From the NCBI GenBank assembly GCA_964515555.1, contig CAZEVY010000014.1:1-64000 (forward strand): 64,000 nucleotides of DNA. The letters are read 5' to 3'. How positions within the stretch are numbered: the stretch's first letter is position 1; each line of letters begins with the position of its first letter. The notes beneath the pieces were generated by a model. The model ran no database searches. It saw nothing but the letters and a program-made list of their open reading frames with translations, and was not told the origin of the DNA. Source of the DNA: CAZEVY01 sp964515555 (lineage in GTDB: Bacteria > Acidobacteriota > Terriglobia > Bryobacterales > Bryobacteraceae). This document shows positions 1-6,632 of the stretch, piece after piece. The position numbers and the translations under genes are program-made.

Positions 1-714
1 GTGCTCGAAGTACGCGGAGTTGAAAATCCCCGGCGTGAGCACGACCACACGGGGCGCGCCGTCGGCGCGGGGCGCGAGCGATTCCAGCATTTCGAGCAGG
101 CGGCTGGGGTACTCGTTGACGGGCCGCACACGCAGTCCCGCGAAGACGTTCGGGAAGATGCGCTTCATCACCTCGCGGTTTTCGAGCACGTAGGAGACGC
201 CCGAGGGCACGCGCAGGTTGTCTTCGAGCACGTAGTACTGGCCGTCGCGATCGCGCACCAGGTCCGTGCCGGTGATGTGGCACCAGACGCGGCGCGGCGG
301 ATTCAGGCCGCGGCACTGGGGACGGAAGGACGCCGCCGAGAGGATCACCTCGGCGGGAATAACGCCGTCCTTGAGGATCTTCTGGTCGTGGTAGATGTCG
401 TCGATGAACTCGTTCAGGGCGTGGATGCGCTGGCGGAGTCCGCGCTCGATTCGCGTCCAGTCGGCGACGGGGACGATGCGCGGCACCAGGTCGAAGGGAA
501 AAATGCGCTCGGCGCCGTCGGTGTCGCCGTAGACGTTGAAGGTGATGCCGAGCTGGAGCAGGAGCCGGTCGGCGGCGTGCTGGTAGCGCTGGAGCTGGCC
601 GTCCTGGAGCGCCTCGATGGTGTCGACCAGGAGCTGGGCGTGCGGCCGCGGCCGGCCTGTTTCGTCGAACAGCTCGTCGTAGAACCCGGCGGTCTGGTAG
701 TCGGCAAAACGCAC
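1..714 (-). CDS. Circularly permuted ATP-grasp family protein, N-terminal part (runs off left edge)
   Basis: The reverse strand is open from a GTG start to the window edge (238 codons, C-terminus missing). The reading begins VRFADYQTAGFYDELFDETG and contains GDTDGAERIFPFDLVPR, ALNEFIDDIYHD and DGQYYVLEDNLRVPSGVSYV. These match the N-terminal half of the DUF404/DUF407 circularly permuted ATP-grasp proteins, which are thought to form peptide-like or amide bonds and often sit beside alpha-E and transglutaminase-like genes. Those partners would lie beyond the left edge, so this is not testable here. A GGAGA sequence a few bases upstream supports the GTG start. The family call is firm; the substrate is unknown. 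Confidence 0.85.
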   Translation of the reverse strand, partial: MRFADYQTAGFYDELFDETGRPRPHAQLLVDTIEALQDGQLQRYQHAADRLLLQLGITFNVYGDTDGAERIFPFDLVPRIVPVADWTRIERGLRQRIHALNEFIDDIYHDQKILKDGVIPAEVILSAASFRPQCRGLNPPRRVWCHITGTDLVRDRDGQYYVLEDNLRVPSGVSYVLENREVMKRIFPNVFAGLRVRPVNEYPSRLLEMLESLAPRADGAPRVVVLTPGIFNSAYFEH

Positions 715-786
715 GTCGCGTCTCCGCGGCGGTCAACTTACGATTCTCGCGCAGCGCGCGGCGGCGATCCAATCGAAAGAATTTAT

Positions 787-803
787 GGGCGCCATTGGCG
801 CCC
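787..803. repeat. Perfect 17-bp inverted repeat upstream of the ATP-grasp gene
   Basis: The sequence GGGCGCCA-T-TGGCGCCC is a perfect palindrome with 8-nt arms and a single central base. It lies in the roughly 250-bp gap between the divergent ATP-grasp and brnT genes. It is followed on neither strand by a T-run, so it is not an obvious terminator. It may be an operator or a leader hairpin of the reverse-strand gene. The rest of the gap shows no gene. Confidence 0.45.
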
Positions 804-967
804 GTATCCTATATTCTCCAACGCCCGCGGGGCCAAGCGGTCGCGCACCTGCTGGAGGTAGAGGCGCGAAGGGCGCACGGCGAGGCCCGGCGACTCGACC
901 ACCGTCGACGGAACCTCGGGCGCAGAAACCGCCGGGTCGAAAGAAACTGGCCGGACCGACGCGAACG

Positions 968-1279
968 TTGTGTACAATAGTACACAGGGGTGACCGGTGG
1001 ACCGCAGAGTGGGACCCGATCAAGGCCGCTGCGAACCTGCGAAAGCACGGGGTTGCTTTCGCCGATGCGGTGACCGCACTCGAAGACGAAAACGCGTTAT
1101 CGCTTCGCGAGGACGCGGTCGGCGAGGAACGCTGGGTGACGATCGGGATGGACGCCGTCGGACACGTTCTGGTGGTCGTTCACACGTGGCGGGGGGACCG
1201 GATTCGGCTGATATCGGCGCGACGGGCGACTCCCCGGGAGCGACGTCAATATGGGAGGTTGCATGAAGAAGGAATATGA
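968..1279 (+). CDS. brnT: BrnT family type II toxin (ribonuclease)
   Basis: The core AEWDPIKAAANLRKHGVAF, followed by EERWVTIGMDAVGHVLVV and ending ISARRATPRERRQY, is the BrnT signature (DUF497). BrnT is a RelE-like ribonuclease that inhibits translation and is neutralised by BrnA. From the TTG proposed here the product is 103 residues, normal for the family. The reading frame stays open upstream to an ATG at 785, but that extension is low-complexity and Arg/Gly/Pro-rich and looks non-coding. No ATG or GTG lies near the conserved start, so the exact start is uncertain. The 3' end overlaps brnA, as expected for a toxin-first pair. Confidence 0.85.
   Translation: MCTIVHRGDRWTAEWDPIKAAANLRKHGVAFADAVTALEDENALSLREDAVGEERWVTIGMDAVGHVLVVVHTWRGDRIRLISARRATPRERRQYGRLHEEGI
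969..986. promoter_or_regulatory. Inverted-repeat operator and -10-like element at the start of brnT
   Basis: TGTGTAC-AATA-GTACACA is a perfect inverted repeat with 7-nt arms and a 4-nt spacer. It contains TACAAT (973-978), a good -10 hexamer. BrnA antitoxins are known to bind and repress their own promoter, so this is the natural candidate operator for brnTA. I see no convincing -35 hexamer. The element overlaps the only in-frame TTG start I could assign to brnT. Confidence 0.55.
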
Positions 1280-1517
1280 CTTCAGCAGGGCCCGGCGGGG
1301 CGCGGTGCTGAGAGTGCCACCGGGCAAGACGAGAGTGACGATCCGGCTCGATAACGACGTGCTCGACTGGTTCCGCAGGCAGGTCGACGATGCGGGCGGC
1401 GGCAACTATCAGACGCTGATTAACGACGCTCTTCGCGCTTTCCAGCGTCAGAAGCAGGAACCCCTGGAGTCCACGTTGCGGCGCGTGATTCGCGACGAGC
1501 TTCGGAAGGCTGGATAG
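1263..1517 (+). CDS. brnA: BrnA family antitoxin
   Basis: The 84-residue product MKKEYDFSRARRGAV... contains KTRVTIRLDNDVLDWFRRQV and YQTLINDALRAFQ, the ribbon-helix-helix pattern of BrnA (DUF4415-like) antitoxins. It should bind BrnT directly and, as a dimer, the promoter palindrome ahead of brnT. The ATG chosen has GGGAGG five bases upstream; an in-frame ATG four codons earlier lacks this. The gene starts inside the end of brnT and its stop directly abuts the stop of the convergent dnaE2 gene, with no space for a separate terminator. Confidence 0.85.
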   Translation: MKKEYDFSRARRGAVLRVPPGKTRVTIRLDNDVLDWFRRQVDDAGGGNYQTLINDALRAFQRQKQEPLESTLRRVIRDELRKAG

Positions 1518-4500
1518 CTAATGAAAATCGTGCGACCCCGTGCTGAGCGCGCCAAACGACAGCCCCTCGGCCGACCGCGCCCGCACCGACACCACGCCCT
1601 CCTGATTCTGCAGCGTCCCGTGAATCAGTAAGAACGCCGACTCGACGATCGTATCCCGGAAGCGCTCGAACACCGGCGGCTCGACGATCACGTTGGAAAT
1701 CCCCGTTTCGTCCTCGAGACTGAGAAACACGAAACCTTTGGCCGTGTCCGGACGCTGGCGGCAGATCACGCAGCCCGCCACGCGCACCGCCGAACGGTCG
1801 CGGCGCCGCGATAGAGCGACGGCGGGAAGCACCTTCCGCCGGTCGAGCGCCGCGCGCGCGTACGCCACCGGGTGACGGCCCACCGAGAGGCCCAGTCCGC
1901 GAATATCGGCCTCGAGGCGCTCCATCGGATCCATCGCCGCGAGCGGACACGACGACGACGACGCGGGCGAGGCCAGCAGATCACCCGAAGGCGGCGCGAG
2001 CAGCGCCGCGTCCCACAACGCCGCGCGCCGATGCCCGCTCTCGAAGTTCAGCGCGCCGACGCTCGCCAGCGCCGTCACCTGCCCGCGATCGAGCGCCGGA
2101 ACGCGCCGCCGCATCTCGTCGACTGAGTCGAACCGCCCGCGCCCGCGCTCGGCCGCCAGCGCCTCGCCCGCCTCGCGCGAGAGTCCGCGCACGTAGTTCA
2201 GTCCCAGCCGGATGGCCGCGCGATCCACCACCGCCGCCGCCCAGGCCGATTCGTTCACGTGCACCGGCAGCACCCGCAGGCCGTGCCGCTGCGCGTCCTT
2301 CACCAGCGTCGACGGCGTGTAGAAACCCATGGGCTGGTTGTTCAGCATCGCCGCCGTGAAGGCCGCCAGGTAGTGACACTTCAGGTAAGCGCTGGCGTAG
2401 GCGATCAGCGCGAAGCTGATGGCGTGCGACTCCGGAAAACCGTAGAGCGCGAACGAGGAGATCGACTGCACGATGGCGTCCTGCGCCTCGCCGCCGATGC
2501 CGTTGCGCGCCATGCCCTCGCGCAGCCGCACCTCGATCTCCTTCATGCGCACCACGGACCGCTTGAACCCCATGGCACGGCGCAGCTCCTCGGCTTCGCC
2601 GCCGGAAAATCCCGCCGCGATCATGGCAATTCGCAATAATTGCTCCTGAAATAGCGGGACCCCCAGGGTCCGCGCCAGCACATCGTCGAGCGACGGGTGC
2701 AGCGAGACGGCCGGCTCCTTGCCCTGCCGGCGCCGTAGATAGGGATGCAGCATCTTGCCGACGATGGGACCCGGCCGGATGATGGCCACCTGCACGGCGA
2801 TGTCGTAAAAATTCCGCGGCCGGAGGCGCGGCAGACACGACATCTGCGCGCGGCTCTCCACCTGGAACATGCCGACCGTGTCGGCGCGCTGGAGCGCGTC
2901 GTAGACCGCCGGGTCGTCCGCGGGAAGCTGCGCCAGGTCGACATGCTCGCCGTGATGCTGGCGCACGAGGGCCGTCGTCTCCTCGAGCACCGCCATCATG
3001 CCGAGGCCGAGCAGGTCGACCTTGATGAGTCCCCTGTCGGCGCAGTCCTCCTTGTCCCACTGGATGACGACGCGGCCGGGCATGGTGGCCGGCTCGAGCG
3101 GCACGATCGAATCGAGCCGCCCCTGGCAGATCACCATGCCGCCCGAGTGCTGCCCCAAGTGCCGCGGCAGGTCGAGCACGGAGACGTAGAGGTCGAGGAA
3201 CTTGCGGATGGCGGGATTCCCGGGGTCGAGTCCCGCGTCGCGGAATTGCTTGCCGGGCGTGTGATCGGGATCGTGCCAGCCCCAGTTGGGAATCAGCCGC
3301 GCCAGGCGCGCCAGCACGTCCGACGGGAATTCGAGCACTTTCCCGATATCGCGTATCGCCGAGCGCCCGCGATAGGTGATGACGTTGGCGGTCATGGCCG
3401 CGCCCAGCTTTCCGTAGCGCTCGTAGACGTGCTGGATGACCTTCTCGCGCTGGCCGCCGCTGGGCAGGTCGAGGTCGATGTCGGGCCACTCGCCGCGCTC
3501 CTCGGAGAGAAAGCGCTCGAACAGCAGCTCCATTTTCACCGGGTCGACCGCCGTGATCCCCAACGCGTAACAGACCGCGCTGTTGGCGGCCGATCCGCGG
3601 CCCTGCGCGAGAATCTTCTCGCGGCGGCAGAACTCGACGATCTCCCAGACGATGAGGAAGTAGCCTTCCAGGCCGAGCTTTTCGATCAGCGACAACTCGC
3701 GCTCCAGTTGCCGGGTCACGCGCGGCGTGAAGGGCAGGAAGCGATCGGGCGCGAGACGTGCGACCAGCTCGCGCAGAAACGACGCCATGGTCTCGCCCTC
3801 AGCGACCGGGTAGCGCGGAAACTCGTATCCGAAATCGGCCAGCGCGAAGCCGAGCCGCTGCGAAAGCTCGACCGTATTCGCGATGGCGTCCGGAATATCG
3901 GAGAATAGCGCTGCCATTCGATCCGATGACTTCATGTACGACTCGGAATTGCGGGCCAGCAGGCGGCCGGCCTGCGAAATCGTCGTCTTGTGGCGCAGGC
4001 AGGTGAACACGTCGAACAGCTCGCGGCGGGCGGGTTCGGCGTAATGCGCGCCGTTCGAGGCGATCACCGGCAGTCCGGCGCTCCGCGCCAACGCAACAGC
4101 CCGCTGGTTGCGCGCTTCCTCTTCCCGGTCGCGATGCCGCTGGATCTCGACGAACACGCTCCCGCGGCCGAAGATCGACTGAAGCCGGTCGAGGCACTCG
4201 CGCCCTTCGCCGCGAGAGATGGCGCGCGTCAGCGGCCCGCGCTCGCCGCCGGTGAGGCAGACGAGTCCCCCGGCGAATTCGGCGAAATCGTCGAGGGTCG
4301 CCGCGGCATCGCCTTTCGGCGCGCACAGCTTCATGCGGGTGATCAGGCGGCAGAGATTCCGATACCCCTGCTTGTTTTCGGCCAGCAGCGGGAAGCGCGT
4401 CCCGTCCGTCGAGGTGATCTCAGCGCCGATGTGCGCGCGAAGCCCGAGCTTGCGCGACTGCTTGTAGAATCGCGGCGCGGCGGAGAGATTGTCGCGGTCG

Positions 4501-4616
4501 AGTATGGCGGCGGCGGGCTGGCCGAGCGCGGCCGCGCGATCGGCGATGTCCTCGGGCGACGAGGCGCCTTCGAGAAAGCTGAAAGCGGAATGTGCGTGCA
4601 GCTCGATGAACGTCAT
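1518..4616 (-). CDS. dnaE2: Error-prone DNA polymerase DnaE2 (ImuC)
   Basis: This is a C-family DNA polymerase of 1032 residues, the translesion enzyme of the ImuA-ImuB-DnaE2 mutasome. The PHP domain begins at residue 1 (MTFIELHAHSAFSFLEGAS). The catalytic acidic motif WPDIDLDLPSGG is near residue 377. Further polymerase motifs are GMFQVESRAQM and RPGPIVGKMLHPYLRRR, then FPESHAISFALIAYASAYLK and an OB-fold region near the C-terminus. The length fits DnaE2 rather than replicative DnaE1 (about 1150 or more). The ATG overlaps the imuB stop by one base (TGATG), indicating translational coupling. The same frame is open upstream through imuB, but that part is antisense noise. Confidence 0.93.
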   Translation of the reverse strand: MTFIELHAHSAFSFLEGASSPEDIADRAAALGQPAAAILDRDNLSAAPRFYKQSRKLGLRAHIGAEITSTDGTRFPLLAENKQGYRNLCRLITRMKLCAPKGDAAATLDDFAEFAGGLVCLTGGERGPLTRAISRGEGRECLDRLQSIFGRGSVFVEIQRHRDREEEARNQRAVALARSAGLPVIASNGAHYAEPARRELFDVFTCLRHKTTISQAGRLLARNSESYMKSSDRMAALFSDIPDAIANTVELSQRLGFALADFGYEFPRYPVAEGETMASFLRELVARLAPDRFLPFTPRVTRQLERELSLIEKLGLEGYFLIVWEIVEFCRREKILAQGRGSAANSAVCYALGITAVDPVKMELLFERFLSEERGEWPDIDLDLPSGGQREKVIQHVYERYGKLGAAMTANVITYRGRSAIRDIGKVLEFPSDVLARLARLIPNWGWHDPDHTPGKQFRDAGLDPGNPAIRKFLDLYVSVLDLPRHLGQHSGGMVICQGRLDSIVPLEPATMPGRVVIQWDKEDCADRGLIKVDLLGLGMMAVLEETTALVRQHHGEHVDLAQLPADDPAVYDALQRADTVGMFQVESRAQMSCLPRLRPRNFYDIAVQVAIIRPGPIVGKMLHPYLRRRQGKEPAVSLHPSLDDVLARTLGVPLFQEQLLRIAMIAAGFSGGEAEELRRAMGFKRSVVRMKEIEVRLREGMARNGIGGEAQDAIVQSISSFALYGFPESHAISFALIAYASAYLKCHYLAAFTAAMLNNQPMGFYTPSTLVKDAQRHGLRVLPVHVNESAWAAAVVDRAAIRLGLNYVRGLSREAGEALAAERGRGRFDSVDEMRRRVPALDRGQVTALASVGALNFESGHRRAALWDAALLAPPSGDLLASPASSSSCPLAAMDPMERLEADIRGLGLSVGRHPVAYARAALDRRKVLPAVALSRRRDRSAVRVAGCVICRQRPDTAKGFVFLSLEDETGISNVIVEPPVFERFRDTIVESAFLLIHGTLQNQEGVVSVRARSAEGLSFGALSTGSHDFH

Positions 4617-5878
4617 CAGTCGTACTCCCCCATCACGTACCAGCCGGCCGCGTCGCGAAGCCGCCGGAAGATGCGGTACACGCCGTCGTCGCTGAGCGCG
4701 ACATCCCACTCGTCGCGCGCCCAGGCGGTGTGCGTCCACCAGTCGCCTGAGCCGCGCCAGGGACCCGCGCAGTCGACGACCCTGCCGGAGACGCCCGGCG
4801 CGGCGATCGCGCGAGGATATCCGCGCTGGACGTCGACGCGCGCGCCCATCGGCGGACGGTACAGCCGCAGCGCAAGGCGTGGAGAACCCGGCGGGACCTG
4901 GAGGCCCCGCGCGGCCCAGGAGGGCCGTCCCACCGAAAACGCATCCGGCCGGTGCGTGTCCAGCACCTCCGCCGCGCCGACGTTCCCGCGCCCCACGATG
5001 CCGCCGATCTTCGCCAGCGTGATCTCCAGCCGCGCCGGCTCCGGCGCCGCCGGCGTGTAGAGTCCCTCCTGCGCGACGCGCGGCTCGGCGGCCGAAATCG
5101 CGAGCGCCGCCGCCGTGACCGGCGCACTCGGGCAATCGGCGTCGAGATGCAGCTCGATCAGCTTGAGCATCTCGGGGGCGCGCCGCATCGGCACGGGAAA
5201 CGCCAGAGTCGATTCGTGCGGTTCGGCGTTCTCCAGCTCCAGCCGCAGGCGCAGCTCCGCGGCCGCCACGCCGTGCCCCGACATGATTCCGCACAGCTCC
5301 GCCAGCATGCCGTTGACGACGAACAACAGCGGCTCGAGCGTATCGAGCGCGTGCTCCAGCTCGACGCGGCGGTCCAGCTTCAGCGGCTCGCGCGCCAGCT
5401 TCAGCGGCCGGCGCGCCGACCCGCGCGCCGTGTCCTGCAACTCCAGCCCCTCGACGCCGAAGCGCTCCACCACGGCGATGGGCGGCAGCGCCGCGAACTC
5501 CGAAAAGCTTCGGACTCCCCAGCGCGCCAGCGTCGCGTGCATCTCGGGGGGAATCGGCAGGCGGCTCAGCGGGATCGCGCCCAACGCGGCGGATTCCTCG
5601 CCCGGCGCGATAAAGGTGACGCCCGGTGAGTGGCGCGCGGCGTGAATCGCCGCATCGGGATTCGAGGCGATGGCGAGGCTGGCGCGCACGCCGCAACGCT
5701 CGCTCTCGCGCGCGATCTCGGAGGCCACCTGGTGGGGCGTGCCGATCAGCGCACCCAGGCCGTCGATGGAGAACACCACCGTTTCGGCGCCGGTCTCCTC
5801 GACCGCGGGAGAGAAGCGGCCGGCGATTTCGGCGAGCGCGCCCGCGCGCGCCCCGGGGGCGTGGAGACACGCGTACAT
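4616..5878 (-). CDS. imuB: Y-family polymerase-like protein ImuB
   Basis: The 420-residue product shows a Y-family palm, fingers and little-finger arrangement: ETVVFSIDGLGALIGTPHQVA, then RASLAIASNPDAAIHAAR, then LPIPPEMHATLARWGVRSFSEFAALP, a helix-hairpin-helix-like segment. The N-terminal catalytic DxD-FF motif and the later Asp-Glu pair of active Y-family enzymes are not seen. This fits the known non-catalytic, scaffold role of ImuB, which ties DnaE2 to the sliding clamp. It lies between imuA (4-nt gap) and dnaE2 (1-nt overlap) in the usual damage-tolerance cassette order. Confidence 0.88.
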   Translation of the reverse strand: MYACLHAPGARAGALAEIAGRFSPAVEETGAETVVFSIDGLGALIGTPHQVASEIARESERCGVRASLAIASNPDAAIHAARHSPGVTFIAPGEESAALGAIPLSRLPIPPEMHATLARWGVRSFSEFAALPPIAVVERFGVEGLELQDTARGSARRPLKLAREPLKLDRRVELEHALDTLEPLLFVVNGMLAELCGIMSGHGVAAAELRLRLELENAEPHESTLAFPVPMRRAPEMLKLIELHLDADCPSAPVTAAALAISAAEPRVAQEGLYTPAAPEPARLEITLAKIGGIVGRGNVGAAEVLDTHRPDAFSVGRPSWAARGLQVPPGSPRLALRLYRPPMGARVDVQRGYPRAIAAPGVSGRVVDCAGPWRGSGDWWTHTAWARDEWDVALSDDGVYRIFRRLRDAAGWYVMGEYD

Positions 5879-5882
5879 GACG

Positions 5883-6530
5883 TCACCGCGCGCCCGCGAA
5901 TACAGTCAGCGCCGGGGCCGCGGGCCGGCGCGGCGTCACGCCGGTCTCGATTCCGTCGAACAGCCGGCCAGGCCCGGCGCCCGACCACCGCGCGCTCCGA
6001 CGCCCGCACTCGATCGACCGCAGCGCGCACGATCCGGCCAGCGGTCGAGGGCTGGCGACCAGCAGGATGGCCGGCGTCCTCTCGATGGCGTGGCGGAAGC
6101 GATACCAGTAGGCGGCCGGAAGCCGGTTCAACACGCGCGGCGCGACGTCGGCGAGATCGAGCGCGACGACGCCGAATCCGCCGCCGTGCACCAGCAGGTC
6201 GACGGACTTGAGCGCGGCCGCCGGGTCGCCGCCGCAGTTGACCCATAACAGGTGCGACAGCACGACGCCGGCGCGCGCCGCCGAGGCCGGGTCGAAGCGG
6301 TTCGAGGTGTCGGCCAGCGCGCAGATTTCGCCGCGCGAAGTGGCCGCCGCCAGCACCGAAAGCAGGAGCGAGGTTTTCCCCGAGGATCGCGGCCCGGTCA
6401 GCTCGGTGACGCCTCCGCGAGGGATGCCCGCGTGGGCGGCATCGAACGCCGGGATGCCTGTCGGAAGGAATTCCTGGTGGGGTTTGGGTTGTGCCAGGAG
6501 CCAGGAGGCCGGGATCGCGCTTGCCGCCAT
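5883..6530 (-). CDS. imuA: ImuA/RecA-like ATPase of the mutasome operon
   Basis: This 215-residue protein has a RecA-like core. ATGIPAFDAAH-type positioning (PTGIPAFDAAHAGIPRGG) precedes a Walker A motif, GPRSSGKTS, near residue 47. A Walker B-like strand, FGVVALDLADV, comes later. It is the first gene of the imuA-imuB-dnaE2 operon. ImuA proteins are thought to modulate ImuB and DnaE2 during induced mutagenesis. It is shorter than RecA and lacks RecA loop motifs, so it is not a recombinase in the strict sense. A perfect TTGACA and a LexA-like direct repeat lie just upstream. Confidence 0.82.
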   Translation of the reverse strand: MAASAIPASWLLAQPKPHQEFLPTGIPAFDAAHAGIPRGGVTELTGPRSSGKTSLLLSVLAAATSRGEICALADTSNRFDPASAARAGVVLSHLLWVNCGGDPAAALKSVDLLVHGGGFGVVALDLADVAPRVLNRLPAAYWYRFRHAIERTPAILLVASPRPLAGSCALRSIECGRRSARWSGAGPGRLFDGIETGVTPRRPAAPALTVFAGAR

Positions 6531-6584
6531 GTTCGCCTTTTATTCGCCATCATCGATATTGCACTACAGCGGCGGTTCTGTCAA
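6531..6584 (-). promoter_or_regulatory. Probable imuA promoter with LexA-like direct repeat
   Basis: On the reverse strand an exact TTGACA occupies 6584-6579. The region expected for the -10 element (CAATAT, 17-nt spacing) is a weak match. Directly abutting the start codon, the forward strand reads GTTC-N7-ATTC (6531-6545), one base from the GTTC-N7-GTTC direct repeat bound by alpha-proteobacterial LexA. An inverted repeat, CAACA-GCGA-TGTTG (6582-6595), overlaps the -35 end. SOS control of this cassette is usual in other phyla; whether this motif is the acidobacterial box is inference. Confidence 0.4.
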
Positions 6585-6632
6585 CAGCGATGTTGCCTGT
6601 TCGCGCTGTGCTATCGTCGGACCCACGGGGTC

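Noticed and set aside
1..861. Forward open frame of 286 codons at the left edge
   Set aside because: Composition is His/Val/Glu/Arg-rich without recognisable domains; the reverse strand encodes a clearly conserved ATP-grasp protein across the same bases.
4617..5870. Upstream extension of the dnaE2 frame through imuB
   Set aside because: The extension is Arg/Ala-rich without homology; DnaE2 similarity begins exactly at the ATG overlapping the imuB stop.
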